In this document: in pieces, positions 1-11,449 of the stretch | How positions within the stretch are numbered: the first letter of the stretch is position 1 | Layout: each line of letters opens with the position of its first letter | Assembly (NCBI GenBank): GCA_963932465.1 | Contig: OZ010791.1 | Span: forward strand, 154,487,915 to 154,551,914 | Direction of reading: 5' to 3' | From: Maratus speciosus | Lineage: Eukaryota > Arthropoda > Arachnida > Araneae > Salticidae | DNA length: 64,000 bases | Program-made: the position numbers and the translations under genes | Notes under the pieces: model-generated | Seen by the model: only the letters and a program-made list of their open reading frames with translations | Database searches by the model: none | Told to the model about the DNA's origin: nothing

Positions 1-623
1 AATACCCTTTTAGTTTTATTTTCTCATGGTGGTGTTGGTATTTTAATATGTATTTCTTTGTAGATGGTAGCAGAATTTTAATAATTCTATTCTCTATTCC
101 AGATTTAAAATTCTTTCTTTACTGTAGCAAACCTCAGATTTTTAAACAATTAACCTCACTGATTGCATCATAGTGTTTATTTAATATTAGCATTTTATAT
201 ATAAAAAAAAATCTGTTTCAAAAACCAGATTGTAATTTTTACTTGGAATGATGATGTTTAGTTTTGCACCTCATTGTTTACCAAACTTTGATTTAGTATT
301 GTGCTTATTTATTTATATTACTGCATGTTATATTTAACCTTATGTATGAATGCTTTATATGATTTTTTTACTTTCCTAAAGCTTCGTTAAGTTTAAATGA
401 GTGCATGACATGAGAACATTGCACAAAACAAAAAGGGTCATTTAAAAGCAAAAACTTGGGTTGTGCTTGATGCATGGAATGCATGTTAGGTCTTTCTGCA
501 TAAATTTCATATTGCTATCCTTTTCATTTATTCCTTATAACATTTCAAGATTGTTTTGTTCTAACATTCAAATTTGATTATTTTGATTTTAGATTTCTAT
601 AATATATGTCAAAATATTTCTAG
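1..623 (+). other. Intron sequence upstream of exon 1
   Basis: AT-rich, with stops in all frames. It ends in a polypyrimidine-poor but acceptable acceptor (ATTTCTAG) at 623. I see no coding sequence or recognisable repeat in it. Confidence 0.6.
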
Positions 624-685
624 GCCTCCAGATGCTTATAATGATGTTCTAAGAAATTTAGTAGACCACGATAAAGCTCATGAAG
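624..685 (+). CDS. msn: Exon 1 of msn-type gene (linker)
   Basis: A 62 nt exon between TTTCTAG and GTATTT. The first base completes a codon begun upstream. The rest reads PPDAYNDVLRNLVDHDKAHE and leaves one base (G) for the next exon, which fits the phase of exon 2. It belongs to the unstructured region between the kinase/coiled coil and the CNH domain. That region is poorly conserved and I do not recognise this peptide from other species. The call rests on splice signals, an open frame in a stop-rich region, and phase agreement with exon 2. A skipped exon in the 9.2 kb intron that follows cannot be excluded. Confidence 0.65.
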
Positions 686-1060
686 GTATTTATGTTTTAT
701 ACATTTTTTTCAATGTTTAATTTTTATTGCAGAAATATCTGGTAGGGACACAAAGGCTATTAATTCTGTAAGAATATATTATTTTAAAATTAAGTTTTTC
801 CAACATTTTTTACTTAGCGATTATTATAAACTTTTAATATTTTGACTCAAAATATTCTCTGTATTTGAAATATTTGCTTGCCAAATTGATTACTGAAAGT
901 TTGACTTGTCATTCCTAGGATTGTAATTACTTAAATGAAGTTTTACTTTTTAAAATCTTTCTTTTTTTTTTAATGAGACTTACGTTGGTATTTTGAAAAA
1001 GTTGGAAATTGCACGTCAAACATGACAAATGAGGTGCGTTCGTACTATAACTAGTGTTAT
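686..1060. other. Intron 1, first part
   Basis: AT-rich intron after the GTATTT donor. No open frame or repeat is recognised. Confidence 0.5.
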
Positions 1061-1370
1061 AAATATTTTTTGCACTGCATATTGTACAGAATGTATATTT
1101 TAGTACACTTCATAAGTGCATATTTCAATCTGTTTAAAAGGCTGTAACATCATTAAAATGCACTTGAAGTAATTTTTTCCCATTGGCCATAAGGTAACGA
1201 AAAATTTTGATTGTTCCTGTAATTAAACTATACATCCAATTTTCATGAAATTTGAAATGACTCGAGAAAATTTTGCAAAAATTATATATTTAAAAGTTTA
1301 GACCATTCAGATGGGTAGTTTTTGCTCTGTTATATGCAGATGGATAAACAGACAGACAGACAACCGGACA
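1060..1370. repeat. Dispersed repeat, relative of the 47.6-48.7 kb array
   Basis: Positions 1070-1240 match 48410-48585 over nearly their whole length. Both have a step ending in GTGCACTTCGTAAATGCATA-like sequence, then a conserved CCCATTGGCC block and a (T)CCTGTAAAT block. The unit is followed at 1340-1365 by a (CAGA)n-like run, a tail that also marks other repeats here. It is probably a single unit shed from the tandem family carried by the Helitron-like element at 47.2-49.2 kb. Confidence 0.7.
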
Positions 1371-2034
1371 ACGACTGTAGGTGCTACGTATTTATATAAT
1401 TACGAACACACCTAAAAATGGTATCATTTAGTTGCTAATTTGTTAAAAGCTTCAACAATATAAAAGTTACATCTGAGGGAATTTATATGAAATAAGTAAC
1501 TTGGGCTGATGGACCACATCATTTATGTTTCTTGTAGTGTATACTGCCAAGTATTATACTGCATCATTTCCACAGAAACTTTTCAATATAAGCACATCTT
1601 TTTTTGTTAAATACAAATTATCAACCATTCTTTCTCTTTTATAGCAATATTTGTAGTCTGTCTTCTATAAAAAATTATGCAATGGGTACAAGATGGAAAA
1701 TTCCTAAGCTTGTGATTATGATGTCAATTTCACAAAGCAGAGATCTTATTTGCCCTCTATTTTGATATTAATAAAAGAGTTTGGCTGTTGCAGTTTTTTA
1801 GGCACAAGCATGCCAATTCCTTTGAAGGTTTTATGGGTGACAAAATATTACAAAATTACCCTTTGATTTATGAATCCTAAATTTTTTGTTTTTCCAAATT
1901 TATTTTTGAAAGTACAAATCTTATTTTGACAGCATATATTATCTTAATTGCACAATTTATAAAAAGGTTTTTTAAATTTATTTTTTCTGTGCTTTATCAA
2001 TTAAAAACAAATTGCTCTTTAAATAATGGCATCT

Positions 2035-2290
2035 TAAAACCGCCGCAGCGAGTGGGCCCCTCTTCGTCCGCAGCCCTTTATTCTTCTATTCTATCCCAAC
2101 TCTTTTGCGGAAGCAAGATTCATAGGTCCCTGGCCACGTCCCGAGTGAAAGACACTCTAGCGAAAGCAACGTTGAAAAAAAAAATCAAAAATTGAAACCG
2201 GACAAATTTAAAAGGGAAATTGCACAAACTGAAGACACCGATAAGCGGGAAGGTAGGGCTCGGGGCGATGAAGCTACCGAACGACTGCAA
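2035..2290. other. GC-rich islet in intron 1, possible retrocopy or cryptic exon
   Basis: About 250 bp with far more G and C than the flanks. Two frames stay open for part of it: a Ser/Arg-rich run ending at 2195, and an overlapping Lys/Glu/Arg-rich run at about 2110-2320 that ends at a TGA. Neither has convincing splice signals on both sides and I recognise no family. It could be a transposon fragment, a decayed retrocopy of a charged protein, or an unused exon. Confidence 0.3.
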
Positions 2291-2617
2291 TCTAAATTAA
2301 ATTTGTTTATTTTTTTATGAGTGTGAGAAAATGAAACTCATCAGAATAGGTATGGCATTACAGCAAAGAGAAATTCTTCAACAAAATATAAATTTTGCTT
2401 GTATTGCTTAGCTTGAAGTTAAGTAAAAAAGAACTTTTATTTATCTTTGCGGAATTTCATAGACATTACAAAAATAAATTAGTTTCAATAAGTTTTATGT
2501 TTAACTGTAGTGTATTTAGGTAATTTAGGTTTAATAGGTCTTTTTGATTAAAAACAATGAATCATAGTTGTACCTTTTAAATAAAGAAATACATTTAACC
2601 TTAGGAGGTGGTTGTCT

Positions 2618-3290
2618 ACAATAATAAATTTTTGCCATTTTATTTATTACTATTTTTTTTTTTTTGGTCTTTTCCTCAAAAAATGAAGCTTTCAGGTAAA
2701 TACCTCACCAATGAAAGAACACAATTTGCTAAAATAAAAACATTAAAATTTTTAGTATTTCTACCTTTAAGTATAGAACTAAATTTAGATGGCCATACAG
2801 CAGCGAATGCATTTTTCAGTAATTTTTTGAGTGTGATTTAATAATTCTAGCTCAATGCTTGTGCTTTTTTCCCCCCACATATTAAAGTTTAATGACAGAC
2901 AGTTACATATGGTCTGATTCACCCGAATTTTAATTTTGAAAATAATGTAGAATTTTCTAGAAATTATAAAACTACAACTTAAAAAATGGAAATGCTTTTA
3001 GTATTATATACTAAAATATATGAAAAATCTCTATGAACATAAATTTTAAAATAAGTGTTTGGAACTACATATGAACAGCATAGAGTCAGGCATCCAAGCT
3101 GTTTATCAGAAGGAAAATATTTTGTCTTAAATAATAAATTTGTGATGTTTTATTTATTTTTAAATTGGACTGTTCTTCCAAAAATAAAGCTTTCAGGTAA
3201 ATACCTCACCAATAAGAGCACAATGTGCTAAAATAAAAACATTAAAAATTTTAGTATTTCTACCTTTAAGTATAGAACTAAATTCAAATT
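2618..3290. repeat. Direct duplication, ~165 bp units spaced ~510 bp
   Basis: Positions 2618-2790 and 3128-3288 are near-identical direct copies. Both run from AATAATAAATTT through GCTTTCAGGTAAATACCTCACC to TTTCTACCTTTAAGTATAGAAC. The intervening 340 bp is unrelated, so this is a duplicated segment or two copies of a short repeat. The open frame over 2608-2841 is a by-product. Confidence 0.8.
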
Positions 3291-3610
3291 TAATTAAGGG
3301 GAAAAGTTTCATATATTTTAGATATGTAGTCAATTATGTGGTATTCTACATTATGATTAGAATTAAATGTGAATGAAAATTAATTCATATGTAAATTTAA
3401 TGATGTTCATGATCACTGCATTCTTTACTCTAAAAGTTTAGTTAATCTCTTTGCTCCCAGCATTTCTTATGCGTTTGAGATGTCTCTCCTGTGTTAAAAA
3501 TAGGGTGGGCCGAAAAAAACTTTTTTGATTTTCGATTATAGATACTGTGGAAAAGATGCCATTGGTAGCATTAAATAGACTCAAAATAATTTTAAATTTT
3601 TAAGATGATC

Positions 3611-5268
3611 CATAGTGGGACGTTTTGATGATCTAATTGGGCAAAATTCACTTTTCCAATTATCTTGGAATTTGTCAAAAATGCGTATACTGGTAGCTGA
3701 ATGTCTCTTTTGTCGAGATCCATGCAAGTTTTCCTGAAAAAATCATAGATGCCGATTAATTATGACTGTAAAGAAGCCATTTGCGTAGTTGGTTTGAGGG
3801 AGTTTCAACGGTTGCTCTAGCTTCCTCTAAGTTTGAAAGCATGTCATGACTATTCTGTTTTAATTAAAAGCACGAGTTTGCTGAACATATGTCATAGGTT
3901 TGGCAAGGTAAGATTTAACCTATTTTTCTTTGAAAATAACACCATTAAACCTGCTCAACCACTTTTTTTTAGCAGTTGTTATTCTGGATGATCCAAGATG
4001 TTGTTTAAAAACTTCATCTTGACTTTTAACATGTTATTCAGCAATGAATTTTTTTAAATCAAAGTACGGTATTCCTAAAATACTGGAAACTTAAAAAAAA
4101 GTCTGCAAAAGTTTGAAAATCTTTAAGTTTTTATTAAAAAACAAGCATTATATTAACTTGCAGTGTATGTATGTTTATTTAAAATCTTGCAAGTTAATTT
4201 TAAACCACTTTTAATTATCCGATGAGCTGAAACATTGCATACATATGTACTTTTAATGACAATACAATATTATTATAATTTGAAGAACATAGAAGTTATA
4301 CTGTTTCTACAGGGCTACACAAAAATTTAGTTTAAAACTTTCAAAATAATTTTAAACTAATTTCAATTATCCGATTGAGCTGAAATTTTGCTTATATGTG
4401 TAGTTCAATGCAATATTATTATAATTTATGGAACGTAACAATTACACCTTTTTTTTAAAAGGGTCACATAAAAGATTAGTTCAAATCTTGCAAGACAATT
4501 TAAAACCACTTTCAATTATCTGATTGAGCTGAAACTTTGCCTACATGTGTTTTTCCAAAGACAATTCAGTTAAATTATAAATTGACGAACGTAGCAATTA
4601 TGCCTTTTTAACAGGCCCACACAAAAGATTGCGGAAAGATTGTTGCTTATAAGCAGAAATTTTAATAAATTTCAACAAAATTACTATAGGTTATTGAGAT
4701 ACACAATAGCATTTTTTTTTTCTTTTAATGAAAGTAAAGTGTGTAGCAGTTATATTTATTTTAAAAGGTCACATAAAAAATTTGGATAAATTACCGTCTA
4801 TAAGTAGAAATTTTATTTCAAATTGAATAAAATTTATATGGGTTATATATTTACACAACAGCATTTTTTCAACTGAAAATAATTTGGATAGCATTTATAT
4901 TTTTACAGGGTCACATAAAACGTAAAAGTTTTTTTTTTTTTTTATATGATTTTATTTTTTTTAAATTATTTTTCAGGATGACTACACAAATTTCTAGAGT
5001 GATTCTGAGTAGACAAAAATAAAAAAGAAATGAATGTTGACTTACATGGGTGCATTAAATTGTTTTTTACTTAATAGTAAAATAAGTATGTTTAACACAT
5101 TCTTTGTAATGCTTTATATTTTTATTTTGAGACATTATTGCTAAATAAACCAAATATTTATCACTGTTTGAGTGTTTTATTAGTGATATATTCATAAAAC
5201 CAGCAAAAATTAATTATACTTCAGCAAAATAATTTTGTCTACCTAGATCATCAAAATGTCCCACTGTG
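3611..5268. mobile_element. Element nested in the left TIR of the 3.8 kb transposon
   Basis: The ends at 3611-3650 (CATAGTGGGACGTTTTGATG) and 5229-5268 (inverse, TCATCAAAATGTCCCACTGTG) form an inverted repeat of about 40 bp. Removing the segment brings together the two halves of the outer left arm, as shown by the uninterrupted right arm at 7190-7240. It has no coding potential and is largely filled with a ~150 bp tandem array. This marks a non-autonomous DNA transposon. Confidence 0.8.
4180..4925. repeat. ~150 bp tandem array (five degenerate units) inside nested element
   Basis: A GGGTCACATAAAA-type block recurs at about 4311, 4461, 4612, 4766 and 4908, spacing 142-154 bp. The first three units share AATTATCCGATTGAGCTGAAA and ATTATAATTT...GAACGTA blocks. 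The last two diverge and share AAGTAGAAATTTTA and CAACAGCATTTTTT blocks. No coding sequence. Confidence 0.75.
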
Positions 5269-5859
5269 CGACCCCTTGATTTGTTGAAAATGTCTTGAAG
5301 TTATGCTAAAATGCAGATTTTGGAATTTTTTTAGCAAAAATTTTCAAGATGTTAAATTTAATTTTTTGGTTGAATTTACTTGTATAGTTATGTTTAGTGT
5401 GCCAAATGCCTAAATAAACTCTAATTATGTGTTATTTATTTGCTATGTGCCTTGTGAATTAGCTGGTTTATATACTTTTCACATATAAAAGGACAAAAGT
5501 TGTAAGTTTTCGAACTCTGTTTTTATGTTCCTTGCTCTTTCTTTTGTTCTTTTCAATGCATCGATGTGTCATATTTTTGGGTGATGGACTGCAGCATGCC
5601 TTGACAGCAAGTTCAGAAGGAGAGGTGAGGATGGAACTGTGTGAGGTTTCGTTTGTTTAAAGTTAGGAGGATAAAATATTCTTAGCTCCATGCTTTACAG
5701 TTTCCGGATGAAACCAAAGCAAAAACAACGAGTCATTGTCATGATCAAAAAGGGAGAATCTGTAGTGTGGATGTTTTTTAATTATTATTCTGCCCTTAGT
5801 TTGATTGCAACATTTGTGGAGTGTGAAGGTGAATGCAATACAGTGCTGCTGTAGATCAT

Positions 5860-6870
5860 TAAACATTGTGTTTTGTGCATTTTGTTGGGAAGATTTTAGC
5901 AATGGCTAATGTGAAGGCCCATGGCCGTGTAAAGACACTCTATAGTGTGAAAAATAACCTTTTGGGGATGCTGTGCAAATTGAAAGACTTGCAACTGCCA
6001 AGTTTTAGTGAAATCATGTGCCACTATTACTGGGTGCAAAATGACATAGATGAAAATAGTTATGGTTTTATTTCAGTCAGCGGATGATCTTATTAAAATA
6101 AGGTCAGTTAAAAGGTTACTAAAATTTGGATAGATGCATTCATACCAGTAGTTTCTGAATGGACCATTAATGGAAAAATTATGGACTACTACAACAAGTG
6201 TCTATCACTGGAGAAATCACTTAATCATATAGATGTAAAACAGATGACAACCTGCAAATAACTTTTGCAAGAAACGATGAAATCTCTCTCTTCAGCATTG
6301 CAGCTTGAAAATGTAAAGACTTGGAAAATTGTAGCTGTGACATGAGGCATAAAGTTTTTAAAGGCTCAAAGACTGCTAGAAAAATGGCGATTGGAAATAA
6401 TTACTTTAAAAAAAAAAGCAAAACCCTTGCAATGACAGTGGCCCAAAGAATGAAAACGGATGCAAGTTCAATGAGGGATAGTGGTTATGCATCAGGGCTC
6501 TCAACATGTAGAGTTCGATATAGATCTAAATTACAGATATCATCAGAAAATAACCAAAAAAATAAAAGATTAGCATGGAGAAGAATTTGAAAATGTCACA
6601 ATTGAAAGAAGAAACAGACCAACAAAGTGTGACAGTTTTAGGTTCCAAAGCTGAACTTTAAGGCAATGGAGTACTATAATTGCATCAACAGGGTTTCCAC
6701 TGAAATCTGTGTGCATCCAATCACCAATAGTCTTTCATCAAAAGAAATTAAAGATAACATAAATTCAGGATCCGCCTTAAACGAATCATTAGTCGGCTTT
6801 CCAAGTCACTCCCAGGTTGTGGAAAGAATTGTTAAAATTGTGACAGTAGCTGCATCAAAGATATAGAGCC
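5860..6870 (+). pseudogene. Decayed coding core of the 3.8 kb transposon
   Basis: Open stretches at 5866-6087, about 6114-6255, 6321-6590 and 6666-6866 lie on one strand in shifting frames, broken by stops. The segment 6378-6590 exists again in inverse orientation at 7323-7540. There the frame differs after a shared MKTDASSMRDSGY run, so at least one copy is frameshifted. The protein family is not recognised. Its position between the inverted arms suggests a transposase or accessory protein. Confidence 0.45.
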
Positions 6871-7322
6871 TTCATCATTGCAAAGCTGCAATCAAGAAAA
6901 TATACGTCAAAATTCATTTTGAAAAAAGACTTTGTAGCCTAAAAAGGTACACATTCTGAATACAATATTCAATGGGCAGAACTTGCCATTCAGCTACCTC
7001 TTTGTAGTGAATTCTGAGTTGTTTCGCAGCAGTTCCAAATGCAAAACAAGTGAAAACTGTACATTTTCAAAGCAGATAGCACCTAAATAATTCTTAACCA
7101 GAGCTTATTTTACTTATGTCGCAAAATAAGTTAAATTTAACATTGTGAAAAATTTTGCTAAAAAAGTTCCAAAATCTTTGTTTTAGCATAAGTTCAAGAC
7201 ATTTTCGTTAAATCAAGGAGTTTTCTTAAAAATCTCAAATTTTTTGTCAACTTATCGTCACCAATGGCATCTTTTCCACACTATTCATCATCTAAAATCT
7301 AAAGTTTTTTCGGCCCTTTCTA

Positions 7323-7545
7323 GTGCCCAATGATTCTTCTTCGTAGCAGGCTGAAAGTGCTGTGTTTGGTTATTTTCTGACGATATCTGTAATTTAGATC
7401 TATATCGAACTCTACATGTTGAGAGCCCTGATAACCACTATCCCTCATTGAACTTGCATCCGTTTTCATTCTTTGGGCCACTGTCATTGCAAGGGTTTTT
7501 TTTTTTTTTTTTTTTAAGTAATTATTTCCAATCGCCATTTCATAT
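7323..7545 (-). repeat. Inverted partial copy of the transposon core
   Basis: The sequence is the reverse complement of 6370-6600, including the (A)n tract, and abuts the right end of the 3.8 kb element. Its frame stays open for 72 codons on the - strand. It looks like a 3' fragment of a second copy inserted the other way round, or a fold-back rearrangement. Confidence 0.8.
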
Positions 7546-7984
7546 CTGAGTTTGCTTGTAGTTTTTTAGCATTTGTAAAATATTTTTAAAAAGTTTCAGT
7601 TAACCAAATCAAAGAATTTCATTGAAAATCTAATTTTATATATATTTTTTTATGTATTTTATAGTTTATATTTTTATATTCTTGATCATTGAAAATTCCA
7701 TCACACTCATGACTTATTTTTTAAAACATTAAATTGGGGGGGGGGGGGGAAATGCTGTCTAAATCAGAATTGATATTAAGATTTCTGCTAATTCATATTT
7801 TAATTACTCGCTTTTGATTAGTTTCTGGTTTTTTCATATTTTGGATCTTTATGGACAGTTTATATGTAGTACTAATTAGAAATGTGGTTTTTTTTTAACC
7901 AGTGCGAGCCTTTAGCAGTACAATCTTTGAAATTTTTTGCTGATACTTTTTCCTCTAATTTTTAGTTAAAAGCAGTTTTTCATC

Positions 7985-8125
7985 AAGCAATATGCTTTAA
8001 TAAAATTTGAGTATACTATGTCAAAAAACTGTTAAAAAACTTTTTGTATGATAGCTCATTCATCGTTGTGCGTTTTGTATGTGTATAGAAAAAGGAAAGT
8101 TGGTATCAGAAATAAAATATATATC
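7985..8125. repeat. Left copy of a direct repeat flanking a tandem array
   Basis: It matches 9562-9700 in the same orientation: GAGTATACTATGTCA, then a GATAGCTCATTCAT block, then ATAGAAAAAGG. The two copies lie about 1.58 kb apart and bracket the ~145 bp array at 8720-9420. Confidence 0.65.
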
Positions 8126-8669
8126 AGTGGACCGATGTGAGAGCTTCGCACTTCAATCTAATATTTTTTAGATGCAGGTTTAAACTTTTAAATAAAAATT
8201 AAAAATAAAAATATCTGCAAACAACTTTAGCCAAGCCAGAATATATCATTTATTCCATGAAAGTTACAATAAAAAATGATTGTTGAAGATAGCGAAAGGC
8301 ACATGCAAGAAAAAATTAACAGTCCTATTTTAACTGCATCACAGGATGATGTCATCACTTTGAGAAAAACATGGGACAAAGAAAAGTAAATTGGATACCT
8401 ATAAAATACAATTCAAACTAATGTAATGAAACATAGCTTTTAAGCTACATGTGAAATACCACTGCTTCTGTTGATCGATAGTATATATTCCAGTAAACAT
8501 TTCAGGTTTGCGATCATAAATATAAATTGAACCCATGCAGTGACTTCACACTTTATTAGTTTCTTCTATCTTTACAAGAAGAAATTATTGGATTTGTGAA
8601 AATTTTTGAATTCCGGGTTTCGACGGATTTACACGTTTTAGGTGTCAGATATCCTGAAAAATATATTTT

Positions 8670-9420
8670 TACAAAATGTCTGTCTGTGAGTATGTCTGTG
8701 TGTCTGTGTGTGACACAAATTTTGTGGGCACTTTATCTCAAGAACTAATGCATGGAATTTAATAAAAATTTGTATTCAGTTAGTCCCTGATATAAATTGA
8801 TGCTGATTAGTTTTTGTGCAAACTGCTCAACAGGTGGTGCTGCTATACTGCATTTTTTTACGATTTCCTCAATGGCTCTGTTTCAAGAACTAATGCATGG
8901 ACTTTCATGAAACTTCAGATTCAGTTAGTCCTTGATATGAGTTGATGTTTGCTATGTTTTGGTGTAAATTGCTCTGCAGGTGGCACTACTATACATCATT
9001 TTTCCTGATTTCCACAATGGCTCTATCTCAAGAACTAATGCGTGGATTTTCATCAAACTTCAGATTCAGTTAGTCCTTGTTATGAATTGATGCTGACTAT
9101 GTTTTGGTGTAAATCGCCCAACAGATGGTGCTGCTATGCTGCATTTTTTCTGATTCCTGCAATAGTTTTATCTCAAGAAGGGCTTCGCAGATTTTAATCT
9201 AACTTCAGATTCAGTTATCAAGTCAACTTCAGTTGTTGCTTATTAGGTTTTGGTACATATCGCCCAACAGGTGGCGCTGCTATGCAGAATTTTTTACGAT
9301 TTCTGCCATACTCAAAAACTAATGCACGGATTTTCACGAAACTTCAGATTCAGTTAGAAGTTGACATAAGTTGTTGCTGATTAGATTTTGGTGTAAATCA
9401 TCTAACCGGCTGCATTTTTC
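8670..9420. repeat. ~145 bp tandem array (five units) led by a TGTCTG run
   Basis: A (TCTG/TGTG)n run at 8679-8713 precedes units marked by CAAGAACTAATGCATGG, TTCAGATTCAGTTAGTCCTTG and CAGGTGGTGCTGCTAT. The marker recurs at about 8739, 8884, 9029, 9173 and 9313 (139-146 bp apart). Divergence rises toward the right end. It is non-coding. Confidence 0.85.
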
Positions 9421-9561
9421 AGGAAGTATTAACATGTGTGAGATAGAAGAAAGTTTTGGGATTGCTTCATCCAACTAGTCTTATTTTTATCATCGCTGAA
9501 CATCATATGTATTTTATTTTTGTGGCAACTCTGATGTGAAAAATATCTTTTATTTCATTTA

Positions 9562-9700
9562 TGAAAAATGTTTTAATGAAATGTGAGTGTACTATGTCAG
9601 AAGCCAGTTCAAAAACCTTTCATATGATACCTCATTCATAGTTCTGTATTTTGTAGATGCATAGAAAAAGGGATGTTGACAACAGAAATAATATATTGAC
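9562..9700. repeat. Right copy of the direct repeat
   Basis: This is the counterpart of 7985-8125, with about 80 percent identity by eye. Confidence 0.65.
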
Positions 9701-9890
9701 ATATGAAATAATATATTTGATTGCAATTAACGTTGTAAAATTCTTTTTCAAATTTATAAATGATTTGTGTACAATTTTTCCATCATATTTTAAAAATCAG
9801 TTAGAAATTTTGTTTTTATGTTAGATTTTATTGCAGTGTCTGTATGAAAAACTAAATCTATCTATAATTAAACTATCAACTTCATTTCAG

Positions 9891-9982
9891 GTTCTGCTCC
9901 TGTCAACCATGCGCCTCATCGTCCACTTCCTCCAACGCCAGATGATGATGAAAATAATGATCGTACTCTGGTGCTGAGGAGG
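9891..9982 (+). CDS. msn: Exon 2 of msn-type gene (proline-rich linker)
   Basis: A 92 nt exon between TTCATTTCAG and GTTAGT. With the base carried from exon 1 it gives 31 codons, including APHRPLPPTPDDDENNDRTL and ending VLRR. The PLPPTP-acidic-RTLVLRR pattern is typical of the linker of misshapen/TNIK/MAP4K4 proteins, where proline motifs bind SH3 adaptors of the Nck type. The exon ends on a codon boundary, matching the phase-0 start of exon 3. Confidence is high. Confidence 0.9.
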
Positions 9983-10555
9983 GTTAGTTAGTAGTTTTTT
10001 CAAAACTATAATCTTTAATTTGTAATCATAAATTTACTTTGACATTTTAGTATTCATTATTGATAATCACACAACTTATAACTTTGATTGCTCTGTGTCA
10101 TTTCAAAAGACATATAGTACAGGTTAAATAGTTTTATTAATGTGTAACAGTGTGAAAAATAATGCACATAAATTTAAATGTTAAATGTTAAAGTGATATG
10201 ATATCAAAATTTCTTTCATGAAATTTTAATTATAATTGCAGCCTTGCCAACTCCTTTCAAGGAAGATCTTTTTTTTTTTTTTTTTTGTTACATTTCCCTG
10301 ATGAAATTGATCAACTACAATCAGAATTCTGTATTCTTTGAGTAGCTGAAATGTTATATTTTATATTCTAGAAGACAAAGTTAATTTCTTTCTATCAGCA
10401 AAATATAAAGTAGCTGTGGTGAAAAACCAATCAAAATATTTTCCATACTTGCCAACTTTCTGGATTTTTTTAAAATAAAAGACACATACTTTATTAATTT
10501 TAGCACAATTATTCTAATTGATAAATAAATCATATGAGTTGTAATTTTCCAACTG
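9983..10555. other. Intron 2, first part
   Basis: AT-rich, with a T20 tract at 10268-10286. Nothing else is recognised. Confidence 0.5.
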
Positions 10556-10562
10556 AGTGAAA

Positions 10563-10715
10563 GTGTCCTGGCCAGTATTTGAAGCAGGAACCTTTGGCTT
10601 CAGCTGCTTCAGATAACAGGCCAGATGTTCTTATCAAAAAGCTAACTGCATGAATTGTCTGCCAGATTTTTCCAAGATAGCTTGCTCAGTTGGCAGAGTA
10701 TTGGCAGCTTAAGCC
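10563..10715. repeat. tRNA-like SINE remnants, two facing copies
   Basis: On the - strand, 10563-10648 resembles a tRNA, with a TTAGCTTTTTGATAAGAAC A-box region followed by a GGTTCCTGCTTCAAATACTGG B-box-like stretch. On the + strand, 10676-10715 shows GATAGCTTGCTCAGTTGGCA, a tRNA A-box and D-arm pattern, with no B box after it. Neither folds into an intact tRNA by eye. A tRNA-derived SINE pair is the likeliest reading. Confidence 0.5.
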
Positions 10716-11075
10716 GACCTTTTTATTCCATTTCCCTTTTTTAAATCAAAAATTGTATTTCACTCGCATTTCCAAGTTTCCTTAGTATATATTTCATTTT
10801 GAAATATGTGGGCGTATTTACAATTAAATAAATTGTAAAAAACTTAAAATTATTATGCATGATGATAAGCAATATAATATTTTTAAAAAATTAATTCTAT
10901 TTTATTATTGATTTTAATTCACTCCTCTCTCTCCAGAAACATAAAAAAATTAGTTTGAGAACTACAGCTTTAGTTTTTACAGTATGGTATAATCAACTGC
11001 TTTATGTATCAATCTTTTTTTGAGAACTGTTGAAATATAGCTATATTTATTACAAAATACTATTGTCATCAATAT

Positions 11076-11439
11076 TAGAATCCTGTGCAAGTCGGATACT
11101 ACAACCCAAACCCGAAATGGAAGAAATCTACATTTTAATATAATTGTGAAAAAATTGTCTACAATTAGGCATCTAATATCAATTTTATCTTTTATACTGA
11201 AAAATGAACATATAAACTCATTAATGTTCAAATATATGGCATTTTTTATCAGAAAAAATTATTTAAAAAAAAATCTGATCAACTTGAACCCGACCAGCAA
11301 GAATCAAATCCCAATCTAAACTCAAAACAATTACAGCCATCCTGATCACAAACAAAAAGCGTCAACCCAACCCAACCCAAACTGTGAGTCGGGTCAGGTT
11401 TGGTTAAAAACAGGTTACCCAACCTGTTGCCAGACTCTA
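11076..11439. mobile_element. hAT-type MITE, 364 bp, 8-bp target duplication
   Basis: The ends are loosely inverted (TAGAATCCTGTGCAAG; AACAGGTTGGG...TTGCCAGACTCTA inverse). They are flanked by ATCAATAT on the left and ATCAGTGT on the right, 6 of 8 matching. The interior is built from AACCCGACC/CAACCCAACCC sub-repeats in both orientations, a style common in non-autonomous hAT elements. No coding potential. Confidence 0.5.
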
Positions 11440-11449
11440 ATCAGTGTCA

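Larger units (their letters stand above)
3501..7322 (+). mobile_element. DNA transposon with long terminal inverted repeats, unclassified and decayed
   Basis: The left end (TAGGGTGGGCCGAAAAAAAC, then GTGGAAAAGATGCCATTGG) is the inverse of the right end at 7240-7322 (CCAATGGCATCTTTTCCACA ... TTTTTTCGGCCC). The inverted arms continue for about 250 bp: 5271-5400 is the inverse of 7130-7225. A second element sits at 3611-5268 inside the left arm. Between the arms, 5860-6870 holds broken + strand reading frames, decayed by stops and frameshifts. I do not recognise the protein, and no DDE signature is visible. It may be the relic of a transposase. Target duplications are not obvious. Confidence 0.75.

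Noticed and set aside
10977..11231. 84-codon - strand frame
   Set aside because: It overlaps the hAT-type MITE edge; no recognisable motif or splice context.
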